The notes below the pieces were generated by a model. It worked only from the letters and a program-made list of their open reading frames with translations. It did not search any database and was not told where the DNA came from. From the NCBI GenBank assembly GCA_022448455.1, contig JAKUUR010000003.1, positions 1-64,000 of the forward strand: a stretch of 64,000 nt of DNA, written 5' to 3'. Below, piece after piece: positions 39,836 to 49,816 of this stretch (the stretch's first letter is position 1; every line of letters starts with the position of its first letter). Both the position numbers and the translations under genes were made by a program. Source of the stretch: Candidatus Thioglobus autotrophicus. GTDB lineage: Bacteria; Pseudomonadota; Gammaproteobacteria; PS1; Pseudothioglobaceae.

Positions 39836-42202
39836 ATGACTGAAAACGTAGTCTGGTTAAATGATGTCAGCATGTCTGACATAGAAAAAGTTGGCGGGAA
39901 AAATGCTTCCTTAGGCGAAATGATTAGTGGTCTAAGTTCACAAGGAATCCAGGTGCCTGGTGGTTTTGCTACAACCGCGGAAGCGTTTGAATCTTTTTTG
40001 AACCATTCAAATCTGAGACATCAAATCAACGAGCTACTTTTATCTCTTGATATTGCCAATATTGAGGATCTAACACAAACGGGTGCAACTATTCGCCAGT
40101 GGGTTGAAGAGGCTCCTTTTCCGAAAAAACTTTACGAATCTATTGTTAACAGTTATCAAACTTTAACGGGTCAGTTGGGTCCAGACGTAACTTTTGCAGT
40201 GCGCTCATCTGCAACAGCAGAGGATCTGCCTGAAGCTTCGTTCGCTGGACAACAAGAGACCTTTTTGAACGTTAGTGGCATCGATGATATTTTTCTTGCT
40301 ATTAAAAAGGTCTTTGCTTCGTTATATAACGACAGAGCGATTTCCTACAGAGTGCACCAAGGATTTAAACATGAAATAGTTTCGCTTTCTGCCGGAGTTC
40401 AGCAAATGGTTCGAAGTGATATTGGTTCAAGTGGCGTCATGTTTACTCTTGATACAGAGTCAGGCTTTAATGATGTTGTCTTTATTACTTCAGCATATGG
40501 GCTAGGTGAAACGGTAGTCCAAGGATCCGTCAACCCTGACGAATTTTATGTCCACAAACCGACATTAAGCTCTGGCCGTCCTGCAATCTTATCTCGCAAG
40601 TTAGGTTCAAAGTCCATCAAAATGATTTATGCAGATGCTAAATCAAATATTTCCGTGCAAACTGTTTCTGTTATAAAGAAGAAACGACTGCAATTTAGTT
40701 TGAACGACACTCAAATAGAGCAACTCGCACAGTATGCAATGGCAATTGAATTACACTATGGAAGAGCTATGGATATAGAGTGGGCTCTTGACGGCAATGA
40801 CGGTAAACTCTACATCGTACAAGCAAGACCTGAGACCGTCAAAAGTCGACAAAATAATTCTCAGAAAATTGAACGCTACCGACTCCAAGAGACTTCAAAT
40901 ATTCTCATTGAAGGTCGCGCAATAGGCCAAAAAATTGGCACCGGCAAAGTTCGAGTTATACAAGATTTATCCGAGATGAACCAAGTAAAAAAAGGTGATG
41001 TCCTTGTTACAGATATGACTGATCCAGATTGGGAACCTGTCATGAAGCTAGCTTCAGCAATTATTACCAATCGAGGTGGAAGGACATGCCACGCGGCTAT
41101 TATAGCCAGAGAACTCGGAGTGCCTGCAATAGTCGGCACTGGTAACGCAACCAAATTACTTAAAGATTCTCAATCAATTACCGCCTCTTGTGCAGAAGGT
41201 GACACGGGCCAAGTTTATCAAGGAATTTTAAAATTTGAACACACCTATACAGAAATTAATGACTTGCCAGAAGTGCCCGTAAAAATCATGATGAATATTG
41301 GCAACCCTTCTCGTTCTTTTGACTTTGCAAACCTACCGAATGCCGGTGTCGGACTGGCAAGACTTGAATTTATTATTAACAATACAATTGGAATTCATCC
41401 AAAAGCTTTGCTTGAATTTGAGCAACTACCAAAAAAACTGAAGTCTGAGATTGAAAGAAGAACTGCTTGTTACAAATCCCCTGTTGATTTTTATGTTGAA
41501 AAGCTGACTGAGGGAATTGCCACAATTGCTGCAAGTTTTTCCCATTCACCCGTCATTATCCGCATGTCTGATTTTAAATCCAATGAATACGCAAACCTAC
41601 TTGCAGGAGATCTTTACGAGCCCCATGAAGAGAATCCAATGATCGGCTTTAGAGGTGCGTCACGTTATATTTCAACAGAATTCAGAGAATGCTTTGAATT
41701 GGAATGTCAAGCAATTAAAAAAGTTAGAAATGACATGGGTATGCGAAATGTAGAGATTATGATTCCATTCGTTCGCACAACGGAGGAGGCTGCAAATGTC
41801 ATCGAACTATTAAAAGAAAATGGGTTGGAACGTGGTAAAGATGAATTGCGAATTATTATGATGTGCGAACTACCATCCAATGCCATTCTAGCGGATGATT
41901 TTTTACAGTACTTTGATGGCTTCTCCATTGGGTCAAATGACCTAACCCAGCTGACGCTTGGGATGGATAGAGACTCTGGATTAATTGCAGATGGTTTTGA
42001 TGAAAGGAATGATGCAGTAAAAAAATTGATTGCTATGGCCATTGAGGCCTGCCATCGTCAAGGAAAGTATATTGGCATCTGTGGGCAGGGCCCTTCTGAT
42101 CATGTGGATTTTGCAGAATGGCTTTTACAACAAAAAATCACCAGCATCTCCCTCAATCCTGATACAGTAGTTGAAACCTGGCATCGGCTTGGAGCCATTT
42201 AG
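39836..42202 (+). CDS. ppsA: Phosphoenolpyruvate synthase
   Basis: Makes phosphoenolpyruvate from pyruvate and ATP for gluconeogenesis. Three domains are visible in 788 residues: the N-terminal ATP/pyruvate-binding domain ([31 protein letters not shown]), the swivelling phosphohistidine domain with [21 protein letters not shown] (histidine at residue 419, like His421 in E. coli), and the C-terminal PEP-binding barrel with [20 protein letters not shown] at 39836 follows AGGA by five bases. It is followed by its regulator ppsR. Confidence 0.97.
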   Translation: MTENVVWLNDVSMSDIEKVGGKNASLGEMISGLSSQGIQVPGGFATTAEAFESFLNHSNLRHQINELLLSLDIANIEDLTQTGATIRQWVEEAPFPKKLYESIVNSYQTLTGQLGPDVTFAVRSSATAEDLPEASFAGQQETFLNVSGIDDIFLAIKKVFASLYNDRAISYRVHQGFKHEIVSLSAGVQQMVRSDIGSSGVMFTLDTESGFNDVVFITSAYGLGETVVQGSVNPDEFYVHKPTLSSGRPAILSRKLGSKSIKMIYADAKSNISVQTVSVIKKKRLQFSLNDTQIEQLAQYAMAIELHYGRAMDIEWALDGNDGKLYIVQARPETVKSRQNNSQKIERYRLQETSNILIEGRAIGQKIGTGKVRVIQDLSEMNQVKKGDVLVTDMTDPDWEPVMKLASAIITNRGGRTCHAAIIARELGVPAIVGTGNATKLLKDSQSITASCAEGDTGQVYQGILKFEHTYTEINDLPEVPVKIMMNIGNPSRSFDFANLPNAGVGLARLEFIINNTIGIHPKALLEFEQLPKKLKSEIERRTACYKSPVDFYVEKLTEGIATIAASFSHSPVIIRMSDFKSNEYANLLAGDLYEPHEENPMIGFRGASRYISTEFRECFELECQAIKKVRNDMGMRNVEIMIPFVRTTEEAANVIELLKENGLERGKDELRIIMMCELPSNAILADDFLQYFDGFSIGSNDLTQLTLGMDRDSGLIADGFDERNDAVKKLIAMAIEACHRQGKYIGICGQGPSDHVDFAEWLLQQKITSISLNPDTVVETWHRLGAI

Positions 42203-42218
42203 ATTATATTAAAATCCT

Positions 42219-43031
42219 ATGAGAACCGTTTTCTTTATTTCAGATAGAACAGGCATGACGGCAGAAGCGTTTGGAAATAGTTTGCTCACTCAATTTAATG
42301 ATATAGAATTTAAGCGTGTCAACATAGCATTTATTGACACACTCTCGAAGGCAAAACATGCTGCAAATCAAGTTAAAAAAGCTTCTGAAGCTGATGGCCA
42401 ACCTGCCTTAATTTTTAGTACCCAAATCTCAAAAGAGTATCGACAATTATTAATCAATAGTAGTGGTGTTTTCTTCGATTTTTTTGAAACTTTTATCTCT
42501 AAATTAGAAGAAACACTTGGTACTAAATCATCTCAAACTGTGGGCTTATTGCATAGTATGGCAGATGAAAATAACTATGGAAATCGTATCCATAGTATTA
42601 ATTTCGCTCTTAGTTGTGATGATGGCCTCAATATAAAGAACTATGACAGAGCTGATATTATCCTAACAGGTGTTTCTCGTTCTGGGAAAACCCCAACCTG
42701 TCTGTTTCTTGCTTTGCAATATGGAATATTCGCAGCAAACTATCCACTGATAGAGGAAGATCTAAAAACAATAAAACTACCAATAATTCTTCAAAAGAAC
42801 AAAAATAAACTATTTGGACTAAGTATCAACCCTGTTCGTCTGCAAAGTATTCGTGATGAAAGGCGTTCGAACAGTGATTATGCTTCAATCGACCAATGCC
42901 GTAAAGAAGTCAAACTAGCAGAAGATATGTTTGTACAAAATCAAGTGCCATTTCTTGACACTAGTCATACATCAATAGAGGAAATTGCTGGAAGAATCCT
43001 AAACAAAGGTGCTATAAAAAGACGCTATTAA
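42219..43031 (+). CDS. ppsR: PEP synthase regulatory kinase/pyrophosphorylase PpsR
   Basis: A bifunctional DUF299 protein (270 residues) that inactivates PpsA by ADP-dependent phosphorylation and reverses it by phosphorolysis. It shows the VFFISDRTGMTAEAFG start and the P-loop-like GVSRSGKTPTCLFLA near residue 150. It follows ppsA by 16 bases, the arrangement expected for the pair. It converges with fhs. Confidence 0.95.
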   Translation: MRTVFFISDRTGMTAEAFGNSLLTQFNDIEFKRVNIAFIDTLSKAKHAANQVKKASEADGQPALIFSTQISKEYRQLLINSSGVFFDFFETFISKLEETLGTKSSQTVGLLHSMADENNYGNRIHSINFALSCDDGLNIKNYDRADIILTGVSRSGKTPTCLFLALQYGIFAANYPLIEEDLKTIKLPIILQKNKNKLFGLSINPVRLQSIRDERRSNSDYASIDQCRKEVKLAEDMFVQNQVPFLDTSHTSIEEIAGRILNKGAIKRRY

Positions 43032-43084
43032 AAGTGAGTTAGTGAATGAATCTCGTAGTCAACTGTATCGGTAACGTTCATCTT

Positions 43085-44764
43085 TTAGAACAGACCTTGC
43101 ACTAATCCGTTCTCATCCAATTTAATTTTATTAGCAGCCGGCACTCTAGGTAATCCAGGCATAGTCATAATATCGCCACAAACAACCACAACAAATTCAG
43201 CGCCTGCTGAAAGTCTTACTTCACGAATTGATATTGAATGGCCAGTAGGTGCACCTAATAACTGTGGATCCGTAGAAAAGCTGTATTGCGTTTTAGCAAT
43301 ACAAACTGGCAAGTGTCCGAAACCATTATCTTGGTACCAGTTAAATTTGTCTCTAACTGCCTTGTCAGCTAAAACTTCATCTGCATGGTAAAGAGTTTTA
43401 GCTATCGTTTCTACTTTTTCAAAAAGTGGCATCTCGTCATCGTACAATGTCTTGAATTGAGAGGCACCTGAATCAGCCAACTTGACAACCTTTTCTGCTA
43501 AATCAATTGCACCATCTCCACCATGCTCCCAATGACTAGTGACGCTTACCTCAACATTGAATTGTTCGCAATAATCTCTGATTACTTGGAATTCGGCTTC
43601 AGTATCAGAAACAAATTTGTTGATGCCAACAACTAGCGGTACGCCGAATTGGCTTAAGTTGCGAATATGTCTGCCTAAATTTGTACAGCCTTTAAAAAGA
43701 GCTTCGGTGTTTTCGGTATTTAAGTCGTCTTTCGCAGTTCCACCTTGATGTTTAAGAGCTCTAACAGTTGCAACTAATACAACTGCATCCGGAGCTAGTC
43801 CTGCTTTACGACATTTAATATTAAAGAATTTTTCAGCACCCAGGTCTGCACCAAAACCAGCCTCTGTAACAACATAGTCTGACAACTTAAGTGCTGTCTT
43901 AGTTGCAATCACTGAGTTACAGCCATGTGCGATATTAGCAAAAGGACCACCATGAATTAGTGCAGGGTTGCCCTCCAAAGTCTGCACTAGGTTTGGTCTA
44001 AATGCATCTTTTAATAGCACAGTCATAGCGTGATGTGCGTTAATTTGCTTTGCTCTAACGGGAGTCATGTCACGAGTATAGGCAACGATAATATTGCCCA
44101 ATCTTTTTTCAAGTTCTGTCAAGTTTTGTGACAAGCAAAAAATAGCCATCACTTCGGAAGCAACCGTAATATCAAAACCATCTTCGCGAGGGTAGCCATT
44201 AGTTGAACCACCCAAAGAAGAAGTGATTGTACGAAGTGAACGATCATTCATATCGACAACACGACGGAAGGCAACTTTTCTACTATCAATATTGGTTGAG
44301 TTACCCCAATAAATATGGTTATCAATCATTGCAGAAAGTAAACTATGCGCTGATGTAATTGCGTGGAAGTCTCCAGTAAAGTGAAGGTTAATATCTTCCA
44401 TTGGTATTACCTGGGCATATCCTCCACCTGCGGCTCCACCTTTCATACCAAAACATGGACCTAAGCTAGGCTCACGCAGGCAAACTGTTGTTTGTTTACC
44501 AATTTTATTAAGGCCGTCAGTAAGACCAACAGAAGTAGTTGTTTTGCCTTCACCAGCTGGTGTAGGAGTTACCGCAGTCACTAAGATAAGCTTACCGTCT
44601 TTGTTTTTTTGTGCGTCATCAATGGCATTCCATGCAATCTTGGCTTTGTCATGTCCAAAAGGCACCAAATCCTCTTTCCTGATATTAAGTTTTGCACCAA
44701 TTTCATTAATATGCTTACCTGTAACTTCTCTTGCAATATTAATATCTGTTTTATATTCGCTCAT
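43085..44764 (-). CDS. fhs: Formate-tetrahydrofolate ligase
   Basis: Reversibly joins formate and THF with ATP; run backwards it yields ATP and formate from 10-formyl-THF. The 559-residue protein has the P-loop [14 protein letters not shown] near residue 68, [25 protein letters not shown] and the C-terminal [16 protein letters not shown] good AGGAG ribosome site precedes ATG 44764. It sits downstream of the methyltransferase operon, 206 bases after mttB on the same strand, which suggests it is the terminal step of methyl oxidation. folD is not in the window. Confidence 0.97.
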   Translation of the reverse strand: MSEYKTDINIAREVTGKHINEIGAKLNIRKEDLVPFGHDKAKIAWNAIDDAQKNKDGKLILVTAVTPTPAGEGKTTTSVGLTDGLNKIGKQTTVCLREPSLGPCFGMKGGAAGGGYAQVIPMEDINLHFTGDFHAITSAHSLLSAMIDNHIYWGNSTNIDSRKVAFRRVVDMNDRSLRTITSSLGGSTNGYPREDGFDITVASEVMAIFCLSQNLTELEKRLGNIIVAYTRDMTPVRAKQINAHHAMTVLLKDAFRPNLVQTLEGNPALIHGGPFANIAHGCNSVIATKTALKLSDYVVTEAGFGADLGAEKFFNIKCRKAGLAPDAVVLVATVRALKHQGGTAKDDLNTENTEALFKGCTNLGRHIRNLSQFGVPLVVGINKFVSDTEAEFQVIRDYCEQFNVEVSVTSHWEHGGDGAIDLAEKVVKLADSGASQFKTLYDDEMPLFEKVETIAKTLYHADEVLADKAVRDKFNWYQDNGFGHLPVCIAKTQYSFSTDPQLLGAPTGHSISIREVRLSAGAEFVVVVCGDIMTMPGLPRVPAANKIKLDENGLVQGLF

Positions 44765-44822
44765 CTCTTCTCCTGACTATGTACGAAAGCAAAAAAAATA
44801 GAAAGGCATAAAAACTCATAAA

Positions 44823-44847
44823 CACTTGGAATCGCTCTGCTCCAGTG
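44823..44847 (-). other. Candidate stem-loop in the fhs leader
   Basis: In the minus-strand leader, CACTGGA can pair with TCCAAGTG with one bulged A around a ten-base loop. It lies about 60 bases before the fhs start inside a 206-base gap. I could not match the leader to a known folate, glycine or cobalamin riboswitch, and the stem is short. Confidence 0.25.
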
Positions 44848-44970
44848 AAAATGAGCCTTTAATCTTCTCTATAAATGTAATCCGGAATATTATCTTACAA
44901 AATCAATCATGCATGAATAATAAAATTCATAACTGCTTGAATTAAAATCACCGCGAGCTCCACCTCATCA

Positions 44971-46500
44971 TTATATATTAGAATCTTCGAAGCTATCTTT
45001 GCGTTCTTTTATGTAGGCTAGTAAAGCCTCATCAATCGCTGGATCAAGTGGTGGCAATTCATAATCTGAGAGCATTTGCTTATATTTCTCATTGGCAATC
45101 ATTGCGGTATCCCTTGAACCATCTTCAACCCACTGCTCAAAACTATTATCATCGAGCACATCTGACATATAAAAGGCCACCTTAAAATTTTTCTTGGTGT
45201 GCTCACATCCTAGGAAATGTGACTGTGGACCAACTTCATAAATGGCATCCATTGCCTGACCATTTTCGCTCATGTCAACACCTTCTACTGAAACTCGCAT
45301 CATGCCTGCCTGGTCCGCATCCATTACAAACTTTTCATAACTCATACATAAACCACCTTCTAACCAACCAGCCGTATGCAAATTAAAGTTAACGCTTGAG
45401 TTGATGGTTGCCTGCATAGTGTTTGCTGCTTCATAGCCCGCTTGCGCGTCAGGCATCTTAGCACCATTAAAACCTCCACCGCTTCTGAATGGCACACCTA
45501 GACGTCTAGCTAGGGCACCAGAAATGTTCATCATGTGGCCTGCCTCAGGAGTGCCAAAAGTAGGAGCTCCTGACTTCATAGACATTGCAGTTACAAAGTT
45601 GCCATAAACGACTGGGGTGCCGGGCCTTATTAGTTGTGTTAGTGCTATACCGGCCATACCTTCGGCAAGACTTTGAGCAGTAACGCCTGCAGCTGTCACT
45701 GGTGCCATGGCACCGGCAACAATAAACGGCGTTACAATCGTTGCCTGATTATTGCGCGCATAAACTTTTAGTGCACCCAACATAGTTGCGTCAAATGCCA
45801 TCGGCGAACTCGCATTAATTAGGCTAATTAGGACGCAATTATTGTCAACAAATTCATCACCAAAAACAATTTTTGCCATGTCAACACTATCTTGAGCTCT
45901 CTCAGCTGCTGTCACTGATCCCATAAAGGCCTTGTCGGAATACTTAATGTGACTATAAACCATATCAAAATGACGCTTATTTACAGGCAAATCTACAGGT
46001 TCACAAATCGTACCACCAGAGTGGTGCAGGTTGTCCGACATATAAGCTAACTTAACAAAATTACGAAAATCTTCAATAGTTGCATAGCGGCGACCTTCAT
46101 CAAGGTTATGCACAAATGGAGGACCATAAGCAGGAACAAGAACCATATTATCACCACCAATAACCACACTTCTTTCTGGATTACGTGCGTGTTGGATGAA
46201 TTCTTTTGGTGCCGAGTCTTGTATAATTTTTCTGCACATTCCCCTCGGGAAACGAACACGCTCACCATCAATACTAGCACCAGCTGATGAAAGAATGTCA
46301 AGAGCCTCTTGGTCTTCAGAAAATACAATTCCTACTTTTTCTAAAATAGTGTCTGCATTTTCTTCAATAACACTTAGTTCATCATCACTAAGAATACTGT
46401 AGTGAGGTATTTTGCGTTTAATATAAGCTGGAGCTTTAGGCACCTCTTGTGCTTCAGACTCTGTAGGACCTCTTCTTCGCCTTCTTCTTTCTCTGGGCAC
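44971..46500 (-). CDS. MttB-family corrinoid methyltransferase without pyrrolysine
   Basis: A 509-residue member of the trimethylamine methyltransferase superfamily (COG5598), which moves a methyl group from an amine to a corrinoid protein. The frame is open throughout, with no in-frame UAG. It therefore belongs to the non-pyrrolysine branch; characterised members such as MtgB use glycine betaine or other quaternary amines. The conserved glycine-rich GGGFNGAKMPDAQAGYEAAN region is present. Start is GTG at 46500 after a strong AAGGAGGAGG site. The N terminus carries six arginines in a row (residues 5-10). The exact substrate is not determinable. Confidence 0.9.
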   Translation of the reverse strand: MPRERRRRRRGPTESEAQEVPKAPAYIKRKIPHYSILSDDELSVIEENADTILEKVGIVFSEDQEALDILSSAGASIDGERVRFPRGMCRKIIQDSAPKEFIQHARNPERSVVIGGDNMVLVPAYGPPFVHNLDEGRRYATIEDFRNFVKLAYMSDNLHHSGGTICEPVDLPVNKRHFDMVYSHIKYSDKAFMGSVTAAERAQDSVDMAKIVFGDEFVDNNCVLISLINASSPMAFDATMLGALKVYARNNQATIVTPFIVAGAMAPVTAAGVTAQSLAEGMAGIALTQLIRPGTPVVYGNFVTAMSMKSGAPTFGTPEAGHMMNISGALARRLGVPFRSGGGFNGAKMPDAQAGYEAANTMQATINSSVNFNLHTAGWLEGGLCMSYEKFVMDADQAGMMRVSVEGVDMSENGQAMDAIYEVGPQSHFLGCEHTKKNFKVAFYMSDVLDDNSFEQWVEDGSRDTAMIANEKYKQMLSDYELPPLDPAIDEALLAYIKERKDSFEDSNI

Positions 46501-46526
46501 AACCTCCTCCTTTTTCTATTTAATTG

Positions 46527-48467
46527 CTATGACACTCTTTTTCGGCGTCTTACTTTGTTCGTTTTTTGCTCCTTTACTGGTGATACACTGAATTTCATTG
46601 CATCAACAAAAAACTCTTGGAATCTTGGCTCGGTAGCAGTCTCAATTTTGACAATTTTTTCTACCGCGTCAATAATTATTTTTCGTTTACTAACATCCAA
46701 TAGGGCGGCACTTGCACCAATCCCCGCGGCATTTCCTACAGAAATAATTTTATCTTCTGTTGCGGTTGGAATAATATCTAATAGGGCGACATATCTAGCA
46801 TCTAAATGAGCACCAAAGGCTCCTGCCAATAATACTTGATCAAATTCAGTGCATTCAAGGTAGTCCATCAATATCGAAACGCCTGCAGAAAGTGCGGCTT
46901 TCGCTAATTGAATTGAGCGTATATCTACTTGTTCAACATAAATTGACTGGTCACCCTGATCGACCAATAAAAACCTAGTCATGTTGCCATTTTTTGAGAA
47001 ACGTTCTGGCGCAATTGATTCAACAAAAAGACCAGTTTGGTCGATAATGCCAGCCTCAGCAAAAGAGACAATAGCTTCGATAATGCCACTACCGCAAATC
47101 CCTATAGCCTTCATTTTAACTAATTCAAAGTTCGGTTCGTCAGACCAGGCATCGCAACCAATAACTTTATAACGTACATTTAACGTATCTTTATCAATTC
47201 TAACTCTTTCAATCGCACCGTAAGTTGCCCGCACTCCAGAACTAATTTCCGCACCTTCAAAAGCAGGACCAGTCGGAGATGAGGTTGCATAAACTCTACC
47301 TTCCTTTGCAAGCACAATCTCAGCATTAGTGCCAATATCAATAAGCAAAGTTGTTTGGGAATGCATTATATCTATCTGACTAAGGTAGGCAGCTGCAGCG
47401 TCTGCACCAACATGGCCAGCAATCAATGGCAAAAAGGATATTCTAGTTTTGGGATATAAATCGAAACCTAAGTCTTGAGCATCAACATCCAGCCAGTTCC
47501 TTGTTGCCACTGTAAAAGGCGCCTGTCCGAGCTCGACTGGAGAGATGCCGAAAAAAATATGATGCATAATTGGGTTACCTACAAGAACAACCTCTAATAA
47601 TTTATCTCGTTGAAGTTCTAAAACCTCACAAGCTTCATGCAACATTTCAGTAATCTTGGTGCGCACAGCAACTGTCAATTTTTTATCGCCACCCTTATTC
47701 ATCATCACATAAGAAACCCTACTCATGAGATCCTCACCATAACGAATCTGTGGATTCATTGCAGATGATTCATACACCAACTTTCCATTTTGCAAGTCAT
47801 AGACATAAAGTGCTAGGGTTGTAGAACCGATATCAATTGCAGCACCAATAATTTTTTGTTTACCTTGAGGATAGACAGCTACAACTTCATTTTCATCACG
47901 CACTGCAACAGTTAAATTACCTTTGCTTTCATGAATCAAAGGTTGTAGTCCTCTCAATAAACTGAAGTCAACTCTTGCTTTTATGCCCTGCTTGTCAAGT
48001 TGCTCCAATAAGTTTTCTGTAGCTGAAGGATTTTCGTCTAACGTTGACTCTTCTAGTTCACAATCTAAAAGTCTGATTGCGCTAGCAACAGAATAATCTT
48101 GTTTTGGATTTTTTTTACTGATATAGGCCTTATGCTCCTGACTCTCTTCAGGGACATCTATAACCAAATCTCCTTGAATGCAAGTTTGACATGCCAAACG
48201 TTTACCCTTGTATCTAGGATTATCAGCAATTAACTGTCTTTCAATGCTGGTAATGCCACTCACATTTTCAGCCTTACAATCAACTTTAAATTTGGAGTGC
48301 TTGCCCTCTGAAATCTCAATCCAGCATTGGTGACATTGACCATAACCACCACATAAGGAACGAACCGCTACCCCGGCATCCTGAGCAACCTGCAACAAGG
48401 TGTCACCTATCTCGCCTCGGTATTTACGACCTGAAGGAGTGAAACAAATTTTCTGAGTGTCCTCCAC
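46527..48467 (-). CDS. RamA-like corrinoid activation protein (2Fe-2S plus DUF4445)
   Basis: A reductive activator that returns Co(II) corrinoid to Co(I) with ATP. The N-terminal ferredoxin-like domain has cysteines 39, 45, 48 and 93 in a C-x5-C-x2-C ... C pattern. From about residue 210 an actin-like ATPase fold is seen (AAIDIGSTTLALYV and LLIDIGTNAEIVL), the DUF4445 region. The architecture matches the AcsV/RACo group, in which the cluster is 2Fe-2S; archaeal RamA instead has C-terminal 4Fe-4S clusters. GTG start, two bases after the preceding stop. The tail ends VRRRKRVS. Confidence 0.9.
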   Translation of the reverse strand: MEDTQKICFTPSGRKYRGEIGDTLLQVAQDAGVAVRSLCGGYGQCHQCWIEISEGKHSKFKVDCKAENVSGITSIERQLIADNPRYKGKRLACQTCIQGDLVIDVPEESQEHKAYISKKNPKQDYSVASAIRLLDCELEESTLDENPSATENLLEQLDKQGIKARVDFSLLRGLQPLIHESKGNLTVAVRDENEVVAVYPQGKQKIIGAAIDIGSTTLALYVYDLQNGKLVYESSAMNPQIRYGEDLMSRVSYVMMNKGGDKKLTVAVRTKITEMLHEACEVLELQRDKLLEVVLVGNPIMHHIFFGISPVELGQAPFTVATRNWLDVDAQDLGFDLYPKTRISFLPLIAGHVGADAAAAYLSQIDIMHSQTTLLIDIGTNAEIVLAKEGRVYATSSPTGPAFEGAEISSGVRATYGAIERVRIDKDTLNVRYKVIGCDAWSDEPNFELVKMKAIGICGSGIIEAIVSFAEAGIIDQTGLFVESIAPERFSKNGNMTRFLLVDQGDQSIYVEQVDIRSIQLAKAALSAGVSILMDYLECTEFDQVLLAGAFGAHLDARYVALLDIIPTATEDKIISVGNAAGIGASAALLDVSKRKIIIDAVEKIVKIETATEPRFQEFFVDAMKFSVSPVKEQKTNKVRRRKRVS

Positions 48468-48469
48468 GA

Positions 48470-48883
48470 CTATACTGCTCCGTCTATTTTTCTATCGCCA
48501 TAACCTTCAGATTGTGGCTCGTTGGGATTAATTTCGTAATAACAACCTTTCTCTTCGGTGAATATATGGTGCCATACTCCCAAATTCTTAGCATCTTCAA
48601 GACTCCCTGCTGTGACGCTGATGGTTGGTTGAGTGTCGTTTTGCCAAAACATATGCGCACCACAATTATCGCAAAAACCATGTCGTGATCCTTTATGTGT
48701 ATAGAACCACTTAATCTCACCTTTGATTTTTATTTTATCTCTTTTTACCTGACATGCTGCCATATAATGACCCGTCATTTTGCGACACTGTTCACAATGA
48801 CAATACGATACATCTGCCAAGTCAAAGGCCTCATAGGTGGTCTGACCACAAACACAAGAGCCGTTATATTTAATGCTAGTCAT
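48470..48883 (-). CDS. GFA-family zinc protein
   Basis: A 137-residue protein of the glutathione-dependent formaldehyde-activating (GFA) fold. Zinc-binding cysteines are visible as C10 and C12 (SCVCG), C28, C30 and C33 (YCHCEQC) and C71 and C74 (FCDNCGAHMFW). The family name comes from proposed glutathione-formaldehyde chemistry, but most members lack proven activity. Its place inside a one-carbon operon makes a role in formaldehyde handling plausible. ATG at 48883 lies 11 bases after the methyltransferase stop. Confidence 0.85.
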   Translation of the reverse strand: MTSIKYNGSCVCGQTTYEAFDLADVSYCHCEQCRKMTGHYMAACQVKRDKIKIKGEIKWFYTHKGSRHGFCDNCGAHMFWQNDTQPTISVTAGSLEDAKNLGVWHHIFTEEKGCYYEINPNEPQSEGYGDRKIDGAV

Positions 48884-48894
48884 AGTGTTAATAA

Positions 48895-49794
48895 TCAAGC
48901 ACGCCTTCTTCGACGTCGACCTTCCTTAGAATTATTTCCTTCAGATGAAGGTTCCCTGTAGGCAGCAATCCAACTACTGCAACCATCATCAATCCCAGTT
49001 AATACGTCTGCCGCTCTAATCGCTTGAACTAACTCAGGATGAAGTGGGTTAACTATGGCCGACGTCATACCTGCTGCAATAAGCATTGGTAAGAAAGCGT
49101 TATTAATGCCACTTCGTTGTGGCAACCCAAAACTAACGTTTGAAGCACCACAAGTAGTATTAACTTTCAATTCGGCACGCAGACGACGAACCAATTCAAA
49201 AACCTGATTACCTGCCTGTGAAATCGCCCCGATTGGCATAACCAAAGGGTCAACAACTACATCTTGTGGCTTTATTCCATAATCAGCAGCATGCTCTACT
49301 ATCTTTTTTGCTATTTTGAATCTCTCGTTTGGGTCTTCACTGATGCCAGTCTCGTCATTCGAAATTGCAACAACTGCAGCATCATATTTTTTAACCAAAG
49401 GTAGAACTCGTTCAAGCACCTCTGTTTCACCTGTTGTAGAGTTGACCAATGGACGACCCTGATAAGCAGCAAGGCCAGCTTCTAAAGCTTCAATGATTGA
49501 TGAATCAATAGAAAGTGGGACATCTACAACAGCCTGAATACGACGAATTGATTCTGCAAGAATTGCTGGCTCATCTGCAAGAGGAATGCCGGCATTAACA
49601 TCTAGCATTTGAGCACCCGCTGCAACCTGCGCAATGGCGTCCGCCTCGACACGCGAGTAATCAGCTACTTTCATCTCCTCGGCTAGGATTTTTCTACCCG
49701 TTGGATTAATACGCTCCCCAATCATGACAAAAGGTTGTGAAAAGCCAATTTTGACCTCTTTTGTTGCTGATGATAATGTTGTTGTTATTGACAC
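48895..49794 (-). CDS. Methyl-THF:corrinoid methyltransferase (AcsE/MtgA-like)
   Basis: A 299-residue pterin-binding TIM barrel that transfers a methyl group between a corrinoid protein and THF. The N-terminal MIGERINPTGRK is the family start, followed by MLDVNAGIP and PLSIDSS, and TCGASNVSFGLPQR toward the C terminus. It lacks the other MetH domains. In this operon it would make methyl-THF from methyl-corrinoid, the reverse of the acetogen direction. GTG start at 49794. The C terminus ends in six arginines plus alanine (residues 293-299). Confidence 0.9.
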   Translation of the reverse strand: MSITTTLSSATKEVKIGFSQPFVMIGERINPTGRKILAEEMKVADYSRVEADAIAQVAAGAQMLDVNAGIPLADEPAILAESIRRIQAVVDVPLSIDSSIIEALEAGLAAYQGRPLVNSTTGETEVLERVLPLVKKYDAAVVAISNDETGISEDPNERFKIAKKIVEHAADYGIKPQDVVVDPLVMPIGAISQAGNQVFELVRRLRAELKVNTTCGASNVSFGLPQRSGINNAFLPMLIAAGMTSAIVNPLHPELVQAIRAADVLTGIDDGCSSWIAAYREPSSEGNNSKEGRRRRRRA

Positions 49795-49816
49795 TTTTAT
49801 TTATTCCATAAATTAA

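Noticed and set aside
44971-46500. Pyrrolysine-containing MttB
   Set aside because: There is no in-frame UAG; the frame is open across the full length.
46402-46809. A 135-codon open frame on the plus strand over mttB and the activator gene
   Set aside because: It runs antisense to two well-supported genes and its translation has no domain character.
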